Assembly (NCBI GenBank): GCA_026004795.1
Contig: BPJV01000002.1
Coordinates: 620,001 to 684,000 of the forward strand
Length of the DNA stretch: 64,000 nt
From: Pirellulaceae bacterium
Lineage (GTDB): Bacteria > Planctomycetota > Planctomycetia > Pirellulales > Pirellulaceae
Direction: 5' to 3'
The position numbers and the translations under genes are program-made. Each line of letters opens with the position of its first letter. The first letter of the stretch is position 1. Positions 28,407-38,082 of the stretch are shown here, piece after piece. The notes below the pieces were generated by a model. That model made no database searches. It was not told where the DNA came from and worked only from the letters and a program-made list of their open reading frames with translations.

Positions 28407-29160
28407 CGGAGCGAGGTTCCTAACGAGTCGATCGCCCCCTCGGGCTCAGGATATGCCGCTGCCCACGAGGCATGGAACGGCACTGGAACTCCCGAGCCAG
28501 GATGCGATGAATCAGTTTTTTCGAACCCCCCTGCCGGTGGGCGACCGGTGGTGCGCCTGAATCCGCACCAAATGGTCTTACCGCCGACAACTTGTTTATC
28601 GTCCGCCCGTCCGTCAAACTTTTGCTGATCCGCAAAATTTATCAGCCCCTCCTCCGATTTCTCTGCTTCTTTGCTGTTTTGCCTCAAGCTGCCGCTCGAT
28701 ACCTACCAGCGACGGAGGCACCGCAGAGGATCTCCCCACCATGGCCGCTCTTCGGCCGATTCCCCCATCGCGGCGTTCGACGGCCCACGTTCGCTGGAGA
28801 TCTCGTGGTAACCAGCGTAGTGGCGGAACCATTCGACTTCGACCATGTCCCACGCCTCGCAAGACAGCCGAAGACGCAACCGGAGAGGTGCCCCCTGACC
28901 TGGTACCGCCACGGCGATCTGTTTTCCGATGCCGGCACCAATCGAGCTGAGGGTGGGGGAGCGTGGCGTGCCTCGACCCAAAGTCATCGGCGCCTCGTTA
29001 CGAAAGATTCCTCCCGGACACTTTTCAGCAGGGGAACAGGTGCCCCCTACCGCACGTGTCCCCGCGGACATGGTAAATTGACGTTTTCCCATCAAACGGC
29101 GGCGCGCGGGCCGACCCACCCCACACGCCACCGGCTCCTCCCCATTCCGGATGCACGATC
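28407..29160. other. Intergenic region between divergent genes, no gene seen
   Basis: About 750 bases between the divergent TolC-like and CE15-like genes. It should hold both promoters. Open frames of 85 to 190 codons are present on both strands but have arginine- and proline-rich, low-conservation compositions typical of non-coding GC-rich DNA, and no supporting ribosome sites. No repeat or RNA gene was recognised. Confidence 0.5.
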
Positions 29161-30783
29161 ATGAACCACCGTCTCGCCATCCCGTATTGCTCCCACTGGC
29201 TCTTGCTGGTTGTTCTCCTCTCCGCCGGCGTCGTTTTCTCCCCAGTTTGTCATGGGGGTCCACCGGAACAGCCCGAGGATTCCGGCGCGGCATCCGTGCC
29301 TTCGACTCCACCACCATCGGCAGCAGTTGATCGCGCGGAGTCGGTGGAGACGGCTGGCGATGCGGCGGAGTGCCAGCCCGTGGTGTTCACCACCCAGGAA
29401 GATCATCAACACCTGCTCGACCTGTTAGGTATCGAGCGTTTGCGCCCGGGCAGAAGCGCTAGCGGGGATTCGCCCCATGCAGCGAACTATGATGAAGCGC
29501 TGGCCAATCCCTTTAACGAATTGCCAGAATTGATGCGCCTGCAGGACGGCACGTCGGTCACCACGGCAGAGCAATGGTGGCAGCAGCGTCGACCGGAGAT
29601 CATCGAGCTGCTGGAGCGCGAAGTGTATGGGCGCGTCCCCGAGGATGTCCCTGCCGTCCAATGGCAAGTTTTGAAATCGGAGCGAAAGAAACTGGGTGAG
29701 GTCGAGGTCACCGAACAGCGTCTGGCCGGAGTGGTAGACAACAGTCGCTGCCCGGAAATACCGGTAACCATTTGCATGCAGCTCACCCTCCCCGCAGGAA
29801 CCGACCGCCCGCTGCCGGTATTGATGCAATTTGGATTCACATGGTTTGATGCCCAAGGAGAAGACCTGGAATTCTCGGGCCGACGCCTGGGTGGTCCTCG
29901 CGGCCCCTCCAAGGCGCAGATTCTGGCGGAATTGGGATGGGGATGTGCGACAGTCAACGCTTATAGCATCCAACAGGATGCGGGCGGTGCGTCACCGCGA
30001 CGTAACGATTCATCACCAGGTTCCGGGGGTGGACTGACGCGCGGCATCATCGGTCTCTGCAATCGCGGCCAACCGCGCAGGCCCGAACAGTGGGGGGCGT
30101 TGCGCGCGTGGGGATGGGGAGCCTCGCGCTGCCTGGATTACCTCCACACCGTCCCCGCAGTCGATGCGCACCGCGTAGCGATCGACGGGGTCTCGCGCTT
30201 CGGGAAGGCGGCCTTGGTGACCATGGCGTTGGATACTCGATTCGCGGCCGTGTTGGTCGGCTCGTCCGGTAAAGGTGGTGCAACCTTGTTGCGGCGCAAT
30301 TTCGGCGAGGCGGTGGAGAATCTGGCCGGATCCGGTGAATATCACTGGATGGCGGGCAATTTCGTCAAGTATGCCGCTGAGCAGGCCAGTTTCGGCAGCA
30401 TGACACCGAATGACCTGCCCGTGGACGCCCACATGTTGATTGCTTTGTGCGCGCCGCGGCCGACATTCATTAGCTATGGTGTCCCCGAGCAAGGAGACGC
30501 CCAGTGGCTAGACCATCGAGGAAGTTTCATGGCCGCCATTGCCGCACAACCAGCCTTCCGTCTCTTGGGCGCTCGCGATTTGGGGCGTAGTGACGACTAT
30601 TGGACTGAACTTCCACCGCCGCCCGGCGAAGGGCTGCTCGACGGTCAACTTGCATGGCGCCAGCACCATGGGGGACACACCGACCTGCCCAATATTCCTC
30701 ATTTTGTTCAGTGGGTGGAGCGATTGTGGGACGAGCAAGGTGCTCCCACACCACCCCCCGCAGCGACGGCGCCACCTCCTTAG
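29161..30783 (+). CDS. Glucuronoyl esterase-like (CE15) secreted hydrolase
   Basis: A 540-residue alpha/beta hydrolase with a signal peptide (about residues 12-33) and a short Pro/Ser-rich linker. The fold resembles carbohydrate esterase family 15, which cuts ester links between lignin and glucuronoyl-xylan. Visible markers are LLEREVYGRVPEDVP, RAWGWGASRCLDYL, the nucleophile loop GVSRFGKAAL with Ser345, SSGKGGATLLRRNFGEAVEN, and the late histidine HHGGHTDLP near 503-510. The usual loop is GCSRxGK, so the Cys to Val change is unusual. It should act in the periplasm or outside the cell on plant or algal polysaccharide. Pro-rich C-terminus. Confidence 0.85.
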   Translation: MNHRLAIPYCSHWLLLVVLLSAGVVFSPVCHGGPPEQPEDSGAASVPSTPPPSAAVDRAESVETAGDAAECQPVVFTTQEDHQHLLDLLGIERLRPGRSASGDSPHAANYDEALANPFNELPELMRLQDGTSVTTAEQWWQQRRPEIIELLEREVYGRVPEDVPAVQWQVLKSERKKLGEVEVTEQRLAGVVDNSRCPEIPVTICMQLTLPAGTDRPLPVLMQFGFTWFDAQGEDLEFSGRRLGGPRGPSKAQILAELGWGCATVNAYSIQQDAGGASPRRNDSSPGSGGGLTRGIIGLCNRGQPRRPEQWGALRAWGWGASRCLDYLHTVPAVDAHRVAIDGVSRFGKAALVTMALDTRFAAVLVGSSGKGGATLLRRNFGEAVENLAGSGEYHWMAGNFVKYAAEQASFGSMTPNDLPVDAHMLIALCAPRPTFISYGVPEQGDAQWLDHRGSFMAAIAAQPAFRLLGARDLGRSDDYWTELPPPPGEGLLDGQLAWRQHHGGHTDLPNIPHFVQWVERLWDEQGAPTPPPAATAPPP

Positions 30784-31165
30784 CCATTGGATAGCACCAC
30801 CCCTCGATCGAAACGATGGACACCACAGCCATTTGAGATGGCGATTGTTTCAGGATGCTCCACCGTCCGCTTCTGGCGGCTTGGGGGTGCTGACAGCCAT
30901 GGCGGACACCTCCAGCCCCATCCGCTCAGCGTTTCCCCCCGAGTACCGTTTCCCCCTGAACTCCGTCTCCACCTGGAAACTTTTCTCGGCACCAGCCGCC
31001 TTGAGGGGCGGTGGCGGACCGGAACGACCAGCATTCCTGCGGACGCCACCAAAACGAGAATGTTCCGGTGTGGCGGCGGTTACCGAGATTCGACGCGAAA
31101 GCGGTGGCAGAGGTGACCTGTGGGCGGGACGGGGGCGCGCAAATCGTCGACCAACCTTCGCGAAC
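30784..31165. other. Intergenic region between convergent genes, nothing seen
   Basis: About 380 bases between the 3' ends of the CE15-like and DinB-family genes. It is GC-rich. No clear terminator hairpin with a U-tract, RNA gene or credible open frame was found. Confidence 0.5.
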
Positions 31166-31648
31166 TCAAATCACTATTGGCTTGCCCAGCATTCTACGGA
31201 CGATCACCCACTGCCCGGAGTGCATTAACCAGTGGGTAGCCTGCATACCGATCAAGGCCCCGACGGTGGGCGCATAATCGATCCCGGTCTGGCGATCCAA
31301 GTCCGCTTCGGAGAGAGTGCGTAAAAAGTCAAGCGTTCCTTGGCGTTGCGTGCGGTAGACGCTGAGCAATTCGTCTTTCCTGGCGAACGCCGCCGGGTCG
31401 TCGCTGCCGGCCCGCTCCTTGCTATAACGCTCCGCGAAGCCGTCGGGCAACGGTGGCATTCGCTCCGCCGCGACGCTGCTCACCATGGCGTTTTCGGAAA
31501 CGATCAAGTGGCCTACCTGCCAATTGATGGAATTGCATTGTGGGTGTGGCCGCATCATCAACTCCGCGTCTTCTAAGTCGTTTAAATACGCCATGGCGAC
31601 CATTTCCGCGGCGGATAAATTGCTTTCCAAGACTTCAATGGCATTCAC
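31166..31648 (-). CDS. DinB family protein
   Basis: A 160-residue four-helix-bundle protein of the DinB/YfiT-like superfamily. I place the start at a GTG with AAGGAG six bases upstream, giving VNAIEVLESNLSAAEMVAMA; an upstream in-frame extension has no family support. Metal-ligand positions are visible as His47 in WQVGHL and His139 and His143 in ATHWLMHSGQW, so it probably binds a divalent metal. Family members are thiol-dependent transferases or of unknown role, cytoplasmic. It stands alone, convergent with the CE15-like gene. Confidence 0.85.
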   Translation of the reverse strand: MNAIEVLESNLSAAEMVAMAYLNDLEDAELMMRPHPQCNSINWQVGHLIVSENAMVSSVAAERMPPLPDGFAERYSKERAGSDDPAAFARKDELLSVYRTQRQGTLDFLRTLSEADLDRQTGIDYAPTVGALIGMQATHWLMHSGQWVIVRRMLGKPIVI

Positions 31649-32286
31649 CTTTTGTCTCCTTTCATCGAATTTTGCCGTCCGCCGATAGAGCGGATGGGTG
31701 CTACCCAGCTCAAAAACCAGCCAGTGATTCTGTTCCCTCCGCAGCTCCACGCCAACCTAAGTGTCGAAGATCGTTCATCCACCGGCAACTGCGAGTCGAC
31801 AGTAAATCCACGTGTGGGAGTTCCGAGGAGGGATCTTCACCTGCCATGTCGCACGATGACCACAGGCAGTTCCGCCGCCGTGCGGCTGAGTGAAACAGAT
31901 TCCATCCTACACGGGCCGATTGCGCCTGAATTGACGACGATCGCCCCCCGGCTCGTTTCCTGTACCTCAAGCGATGGGAAAGCAACCGAACTGCTTCCGG
32001 TCCCTGGACGGTGGTACGGTTCTGGTTTCACGCCGACGGTGGCGGAGGAATTCACCGGTCGGGGAGGCTGTCCAGCCAAACGCTGGCATTGTAGCATACA
32101 TGGGGATACGACTTGAATTCGATTCCAAATTTTCAGTTTAGGAAGACTGGTCAATCTGGATCGTTGAGGCGGTGGCAAAAAGCGAATTGAACGATGTCAT
32201 CGAAGAAATGCCGCATCAACTGGATGAAACGATGTGGTAAATTGTGCTGGAAGCGTTCCATCGACACGAAGGAGTGAAGTTTAGTT
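31649..32286. other. Intergenic region between divergent genes, no gene seen
   Basis: About 640 bases between the divergent DinB-family and glycogen phosphorylase genes, probably with both promoters. The last 150 bases are less GC-rich than the rest. No RNA gene or convincing small gene was recognised; open frames here lack ribosome sites. Confidence 0.45.
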
Positions 32287-34758
32287 ATGAACTCGATAGC
32301 TACCGCCCAGAAGTTGGCAGAGGACCTCGAACTTGGTCCATTGGACAAGGACGTGCGTCGCCACTTGGTCTACACGTTGGGTCATGGAGAAGAGGAGCCT
32401 CGTCCGGAGTACTTGTACCGCGCACTGGCGTTGGCCGTTCGCGATCGTCTGGTTGCCCGCTGGTTGGACACGCGGCGTCAGGTGGAAGACGCGGAGGTGA
32501 AACAAGCCTACTACTTGTCGATGGAGTTCCTGATCGGCCGCTCGTTGACCAACGCCGTCCTGAACTTGGGGTTGGAGAAACCGGTCGAGGACGCGTTGCG
32601 CCAGTACGGAACCCAACTGGAGGAAATCGCCGACTACGAACACGATGCAGGGTTGGGCAATGGAGGTTTGGGCCGCTTGGCTGCCTGTTTTCTCGATTCG
32701 TGTGCCGTGTTGCGGTTGCCGGTGATGGGATATGGCATCCGCTACGAATACGGGATGTTTCATCAGCGTATCGAGAACGGTCGTCAGGTCGAGGAGCCGG
32801 ATCATTGGTTGCGGGACGGCAATCCATGGGAGTTCGAGCGAGCGGAGGATGCGCGACGAGTCCACTTTTATGGGCGCAGTGAATTGTATTTCGACTCCGA
32901 CGGCGTGCACCACAGCCGCTGGGTCGACACCCACGACGTGTTGGCGGTTCCCTACGACATGCCCATTCCGGGGTTCCGCAACGACACGGTCAATACATTG
33001 CGCCTATGGCGATCGGCAGCCACCGAGGAGTTCGACCTGCATGACTTCAACGCTGGCGACTATGCCGAAGCAGTAGCGGAGAAGAACTTGGCCGAGCAGA
33101 TCTCGATGGTGCTCTATCCGAATGATGCCAGCGAGAATGGCAAGGAGTTGCGACTGAAGCAACAGTACTTCCTCGTTTCGGCCAGCCTGCAAGACACGCT
33201 GGCAAAATGGATCGCGCGGTATGGCCGCGATTTCACCCGCTTTCACGAGAAGCATTGCTTCCAGCTCAACGACACGCACCCCGCCTGTGCGGTTCCGGAA
33301 TTGATGCGTTTGTTGATGGACGAGCACCATCTCAGTTGGGAGGAGGCCTGGGAGATCACCACGCACTCGATGGCCTACACCAATCATACGTTGCTGCCCG
33401 AAGCGCTCGAACGGTGGTCGGTGGCGTTGTTCAGCCGCCTGTTGCCACGATTGACCGAGATCATCTACGAGATCAATCGTCGCTTCTTGAAAGAGGTGGA
33501 AGCGAAATGGCCGGGCGATGACCAGAAGAAGCGCGAGATGTCGTTGATCGAAGAGGGAGATCATCCGCATTTCCGTATGAGTTATCTGGCCATCGTCGGC
33601 AGCTTCTCGGTAAACGGTGTCGCCCAATTGCACACTGAATTGCTCAAGCAGGGCCTGTTCCGGAATTTCTATGAACTGTGGCCTCACAAGTTCAACAACA
33701 AGACCAACGGCGTAACGCCGCGGCGCTGGTTGTACCATTGCAACCCTCGGCTCAGGGACTTGATCACCGAGGCGATTGGCTCCGGTTGGATCGACGACCT
33801 CGACTTGTTGGAGGACCTGTTGCCCAAGGCGGGAGACCCGGAGTTTCGAGAACGCTGGCGGCTGGTCAAGCAGGAGAACAAGCGACGCCTGGCCCGCTAC
33901 GTCGCCGAAAATACCGGAGTAGCGTTTCCGGAGCATTTCCTGTTCGACGTGCAGGTTAAGCGGATCCATGAGTACAAACGGCAGTTGCTCAACGCCCTCC
34001 ATGTCATCCATCTGTACGACCGCATTTGCCGTGGCGATACCGCGGGGATGGTACCGCGGTGCGTGTTGATCGGTGGCAAAGCCGCCCCCGGCTATTTCGT
34101 AGCCAAATTGATCATCAAATTGATCAACAATGTGGCCGCGGTTATCAACTCCGATGCCCGCACGCAGGACTTGTTGAAAGTGGTCTTCTTTCCCAACTAC
34201 CGCGTGTCGGCGATGGAGATCATTTGCCCGGGCACCGAACTGTCGGAACAGATCTCGACCGCCGGTAAGGAGGCTAGTGGCACCGGAAACATGAAGTTCA
34301 TGATGAACGGCGCGCTGACGATCGGTACGCTCGACGGAGCGAATATCGAGATCCGCGAGCGGGTGGGGGACGACAACTTCTTCCTGTTCGGACTGGACGC
34401 GCAGCAGGTGATCGAGACGCGGAAGAATTACGATCCCAATCGGATTATCGCTGAGGATCCGGACATTCGCCGCGTCATGGAATTGTTGGAAGGCGGTCGG
34501 TTCAATGAACGGGAACCGGGAATTTTCGATGTCCTCATCGGTGGCCTGCGTAACCCGCACGATCAATGGCTGACCATCGCCGACTTGCGCAGTTACATCG
34601 ATACCCAACAGCGGGTCAACGATACGTATAAAGATCAGCAGGAATGGAACCGCAAGAGCATCATCAACACCGCCATGAGCGGTTTCTTCTCCAGCGACCG
34701 GACCATCCGCCAATATGCGGATGAGATTTGGGGCATCAAGCCGTTTCGCACGCAGTAA
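32287..34758 (+). CDS. glgP: Glycogen/starch phosphorylase
   Basis: An 823-residue PLP enzyme that releases glucose-1-phosphate from the non-reducing ends of glycogen in the cytoplasm. Family markers run the full length: YYLSMEFLIGRSL, GLGNGGLGRLAACFLDS, QLNDTHPA, FNNKTNGVTPRRWL, VKRIHEYKRQLLN and the PLP-lysine segment ASGTGNMKFMMNGALTIGTL. Length equals the bacterial norm. AAGGAG precedes the ATG by 12 bases. It is followed after 12 bases by malQ, forming a two-gene glycogen-breakdown operon. Confidence 0.97.
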   Translation: MNSIATAQKLAEDLELGPLDKDVRRHLVYTLGHGEEEPRPEYLYRALALAVRDRLVARWLDTRRQVEDAEVKQAYYLSMEFLIGRSLTNAVLNLGLEKPVEDALRQYGTQLEEIADYEHDAGLGNGGLGRLAACFLDSCAVLRLPVMGYGIRYEYGMFHQRIENGRQVEEPDHWLRDGNPWEFERAEDARRVHFYGRSELYFDSDGVHHSRWVDTHDVLAVPYDMPIPGFRNDTVNTLRLWRSAATEEFDLHDFNAGDYAEAVAEKNLAEQISMVLYPNDASENGKELRLKQQYFLVSASLQDTLAKWIARYGRDFTRFHEKHCFQLNDTHPACAVPELMRLLMDEHHLSWEEAWEITTHSMAYTNHTLLPEALERWSVALFSRLLPRLTEIIYEINRRFLKEVEAKWPGDDQKKREMSLIEEGDHPHFRMSYLAIVGSFSVNGVAQLHTELLKQGLFRNFYELWPHKFNNKTNGVTPRRWLYHCNPRLRDLITEAIGSGWIDDLDLLEDLLPKAGDPEFRERWRLVKQENKRRLARYVAENTGVAFPEHFLFDVQVKRIHEYKRQLLNALHVIHLYDRICRGDTAGMVPRCVLIGGKAAPGYFVAKLIIKLINNVAAVINSDARTQDLLKVVFFPNYRVSAMEIICPGTELSEQISTAGKEASGTGNMKFMMNGALTIGTLDGANIEIRERVGDDNFFLFGLDAQQVIETRKNYDPNRIIAEDPDIRRVMELLEGGRFNEREPGIFDVLIGGLRNPHDQWLTIADLRSYIDTQQRVNDTYKDQQEWNRKSIINTAMSGFFSSDRTIRQYADEIWGIKPFRTQ

Positions 34759-34770
34759 GGATCGTGGATC

Positions 34771-36297
34771 ATGGAATTGGATCGTACCGCGGGAATCTTG
34801 CTCCACATCACCAGCCTGCCGGGTCCGTTCGGAGTGGGGGACCTCGGCGAAGGTGTGGACCAATTTCTTCAATTCATGGAGCAGGCCGGGCAATCGGTGT
34901 GGCAGATCTTGCCGCTCTCGCCGCCGCTGTATGGCAATTCCCCTTACAGCAGCAGTTCAGCGTTCGCTGGCAATCCCCTGCTGATCAGTCCGCGAGGTCT
35001 GCATCGTGATGGTTGGTTGAGCCATTCGGCGCTACGCTCGATCCAGACGGCTGCGGCGGCGGATTCGCGTTGCGATTACGGCGCCGCCTATCGTGCCAAG
35101 ACCGTGTTGCTGAACCGTGCGTTTCTCGACTTCCGTCGCCAGGGCGGATCGCAATCCGACGCCTATCGCGCCTTTTGTTGTCGTGCTGCCTACTGGTTGG
35201 ACGACTTCGCCTTGTTCATCGCTCTGGGCGAGAAGTTTGGCACCACCGACTGGTCGACCTGGCCCAAGGAACTGGCCCAACGCCAGCCATCGGCCCTGGA
35301 GGCAGCCCGTCAAGAATTGGAAGAGGCCATTGCCTACCATAAATTCGTACAATTCGCCTTCGATTCTCAGTGGCGCGAAGTCTGGCAACAGGCCCGCAGT
35401 CGAGGAATCCGGCTATTTGGTGATCAACCCATTTTCGTCGCTTATGGTAGCGCCGATGTGTGGGCGCACCAACGCCTGTTTTTGCTCGATGAAGCCGGTA
35501 AGCCGACGGTTGTGGCTGGTGTTCCCCCGGATTACTTCAGCAGCACCGGCCAACTATGGGGCAACCCGTTGTACAACTGGGAGGTGATGCGTGCCGAGCG
35601 TTATCAATGGTGGGTGGAACGGCTCAAATGGGCCTTCGCCTGGCACGACGCCATCCGTATCGACCATTTCCGCGGATTCGAAGCGTATTGGGAGGTTCCG
35701 GCGGGCAGCAAGACCGCGGTCAACGGTCGCTGGGTTGCCGGACCGGGACGGGAACTGTTCGACGTAGCGCGCGAATCGATCGATCCACTTAACGTGGTCG
35801 CTGAGGATTTAGGCTTGATCACGCCGGAAGTCCATGCGCTGCGCGATGCCCTCGGCTTGCCCGGAATGCGGGTCATGCAGTTCGGCTTCGACTCCGACGA
35901 GGATACCTACCATCGCCCCGATGCCTATCCACAGCATTGTGTCGCCTATACCGGCACCCACGACAACAATACGATGCTCGGATGGTACGCACACTGCTCG
36001 GCCGCCACACGGCAACGCGTCGAAGCGTTCCTTCGCCAACAACCGCAGGAATTGCCGCTGCATCTGCAATTCTGCAATATGCTGTACGAGTCGCGCGCCG
36101 GCTGGACGATTGTCCCCCTGCAGGACCTATTGGGATTGGGGGATGAAGCCAGAATGAACGTCCCCGGAAAAGCCGATGGCAACTGGGCCTGGCGGTGCCG
36201 GCCGGACCAGTTGAGCGAATCGTTGGCGGGGCAAGTCCGACACCTGATCGAATCGCACGATCGCACCATTGCCGCGCCGGTCGGCGCCGGCGATTGA
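34771..36297 (+). CDS. malQ: 4-alpha-glucanotransferase (amylomaltase)
   Basis: A 508-residue GH77 enzyme that disproportionates maltodextrins, rebuilding longer chains for phosphorylase. Markers: GILLHITSLPGPFGVGDLG at the N-terminus, WQILPLSPP, the nucleophile segment DAIRIDHFRGF, the acid/base segment VVAEDLGLITPEV, and YTGTHDNNTMLGW. Length is that of the short bacterial MalQ type without N-terminal extension. It begins 12 bases after glgP stops, so the two are co-transcribed and act in one pathway. Confidence 0.97.
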   Translation: MELDRTAGILLHITSLPGPFGVGDLGEGVDQFLQFMEQAGQSVWQILPLSPPLYGNSPYSSSSAFAGNPLLISPRGLHRDGWLSHSALRSIQTAAAADSRCDYGAAYRAKTVLLNRAFLDFRRQGGSQSDAYRAFCCRAAYWLDDFALFIALGEKFGTTDWSTWPKELAQRQPSALEAARQELEEAIAYHKFVQFAFDSQWREVWQQARSRGIRLFGDQPIFVAYGSADVWAHQRLFLLDEAGKPTVVAGVPPDYFSSTGQLWGNPLYNWEVMRAERYQWWVERLKWAFAWHDAIRIDHFRGFEAYWEVPAGSKTAVNGRWVAGPGRELFDVARESIDPLNVVAEDLGLITPEVHALRDALGLPGMRVMQFGFDSDEDTYHRPDAYPQHCVAYTGTHDNNTMLGWYAHCSAATRQRVEAFLRQQPQELPLHLQFCNMLYESRAGWTIVPLQDLLGLGDEARMNVPGKADGNWAWRCRPDQLSESLAGQVRHLIESHDRTIAAPVGAGD

Positions 36298-36522
36298 CCG
36301 CACCGCCAGCGCGGTTTGCCTTTTCGCTCCCCGCCGGTCAGCGATGCGCCGCGGGCCAATCCGTGCCCAGCCCCATCATCGATGCCCATGCGGCCGATGT
36401 CCCGCCGCGATTAACCAGCGTGCAGCATCATCGGTGGTCTGCCGCGGCGGCAGCTTCGTTGCCGAATCGTTGCTTGGCGAGGCCGATGCCTGCCAGCAGG
36501 TGGTTGCCGCTCCCCTGAGCAG

Positions 36523-36783
36523 CTAGGCAGCATGACGATGCGATTGGTCGATCATATCGCGATAAGCCAGCAACAGCTCGTAGAAGTCGGCCGAAACGTG
36601 GATCGTCTCATCGGCAAAGTCGCTGATCCAGGCACGATTACGACGCGCTGCATGCATCATGATCGCTAATACGTCGCCCGCGGCCACGGGAACGCGATGA
36701 GGCTCGGACGGCATGGAGAAGGGAATTGTCGGACGCTGGTCTACCTCGGGCGATGAACCTACCGTATAGTTGTGCCTGGTCAT
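36523..36783 (-). CDS. Small hypothetical protein
   Basis: An 86-residue soluble protein that I do not recognise. The start ATG has GAGGAG four bases upstream, which favours it over an in-frame ATG eight codons earlier (36807). The C-terminal half is predicted helical, with VAAGDVLAIMMHAARRNRAW and FADETIHVSADFYELLLAYR, a pattern too regular for chance. It lies between malQ and dxr on the opposite strand to both. Confidence 0.55.
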   Translation of the reverse strand: MTRHNYTVGSSPEVDQRPTIPFSMPSEPHRVPVAAGDVLAIMMHAARRNRAWISDFADETIHVSADFYELLLAYRDMIDQSHRHAA

Positions 36784-36891
36784 AAGACTCCTCGATTCGG
36801 TCCTCATGAGTCAACTTCCCTGTTGATGGTACGATCATCGGCACTGGCGAACTTTGCGGATTAGAAAAACTCTGCCGATTATTCAGCCTTC

Positions 36892-38082
36892 ATGCCTTTC
36901 GAAATGCAACGTCCCCCGCCTTCCACTGCTCCGCCCCGCTCGATTGCCGTCCTCGGTTCGACAGGAACGATCGGACAGGCCACCTTGCGAGTGGTAGAGC
37001 ATCTGGGAGCGCCGTGGCGCATCGTCGGGCTCTCCGCCCATCGGCGCACGGCAATGCTCCTCGAACAAGCTCGCCGCACGGGAGCATCGACAGTCGTCGT
37101 CACCGATCGCCAAGCGTGGCGGGACGTGCAGCGGGGATGGCCAGCCGACTGTCGCCTGTGGGGAGGCGCCGAGGGGCTGGTCGAGCTGGCATCGGCCCCC
37201 GAAGTCGACATCGTCGTGGCGGCGGTGGTTGGTGCGGCAGGCATGATGAGCACGTTGGCTGCCGCCCGGGCCGGGAAACGCCTGGCGCTGGCCAACAAGG
37301 AATCGTTGGTCGTGGCCGGAAGCTTGGTTACCGCTGCCGCCACCGAGTCGGGGGCGGAGATCATTCCGGTCGACAGCGAGCACAGTGCGATCTTTCAAGC
37401 CATGCGTACCGGGCAGCGGCGGGAGATCAAACGGGTGATCCTCACCGCCAGCGGTGGTCCCTTTCGTTCCTGGACACCACAACAAATAGAACATGCCAGT
37501 GTGGAGGACGCCTTGGATCACCCCACCTGGAACATGGGACGCAAAATCACCATCGATTCGGCCACGATGATGAACAAGGCCCTGGAGATCGTCGAGGCTC
37601 GCTGGCTGTTCGATTTGGCGGCTGACCAAATCGACGTCGTCGTTCACCCCCAATCGATCGTGCATTCGATGATCGAGTTTATCGACGGATCGGTCGTCGC
37701 GCAGCTCAGCCCGCCGGATATGAGCTTGCCCATTCAATACGCGCTGACATTTCCCGAGCGAAAAGAAGGCGTCTGCCCTAAACTTCAATGGCAGGAAGCA
37801 TTAACATTGGAGTTCGAACCTGTTGATCTGGAACGCTTTCCCGCCATCGAACTGGGGTGGGAGGTCGTCCGTCGCGGCGGAAGCTGTGGTGCGGTGGTTA
37901 ATGCTGCCAATGAAGTAGCGGTGGAAGCTTTTTTGAACCGTCAACTGCCTCTTCCCCGTATTGTCGCCGGTTGCCGCGCGGTATTGGAAGCCCATCATTT
38001 TGATCCGAATCCCTCGTTGGACGACTTGTTGCGTTTGGACGCGTGGGCTCGGAAGGAGACTCGAAAGTGGATTGGAACATAA
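36892..38082 (+). CDS. dxr: 1-deoxy-D-xylulose 5-phosphate reductoisomerase
   Basis: A 396-residue NADPH enzyme, second step of the MEP isoprenoid pathway. Markers are the nucleotide loop IAVLGSTGTIGQATL, LANKESLVVAGSLV, the substrate/metal site IPVDSEHSAIFQ, LTASGGPFR, NMGRKITIDSATMMNKALE and VVHPQSIVHSMIEF. Length is normal. Its 3' end overlaps the ribosome site and start of the rseP-like gene, so the two are translationally coupled. Confidence 0.97.
   Translation: MPFEMQRPPPSTAPPRSIAVLGSTGTIGQATLRVVEHLGAPWRIVGLSAHRRTAMLLEQARRTGASTVVVTDRQAWRDVQRGWPADCRLWGGAEGLVELASAPEVDIVVAAVVGAAGMMSTLAAARAGKRLALANKESLVVAGSLVTAAATESGAEIIPVDSEHSAIFQAMRTGQRREIKRVILTASGGPFRSWTPQQIEHASVEDALDHPTWNMGRKITIDSATMMNKALEIVEARWLFDLAADQIDVVVHPQSIVHSMIEFIDGSVVAQLSPPDMSLPIQYALTFPERKEGVCPKLQWQEALTLEFEPVDLERFPAIELGWEVVRRGGSCGAVVNAANEVAVEAFLNRQLPLPRIVAGCRAVLEAHHFDPNPSLDDLLRLDAWARKETRKWIGT

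Noticed and set aside
33004-34893. Very long minus-strand open frame (629 codons) opposite glgP
   Set aside because: The plus-strand frame is an unmistakable glycogen phosphorylase. The antisense product has no family likeness; such frames arise from codon bias in GC-rich genes.
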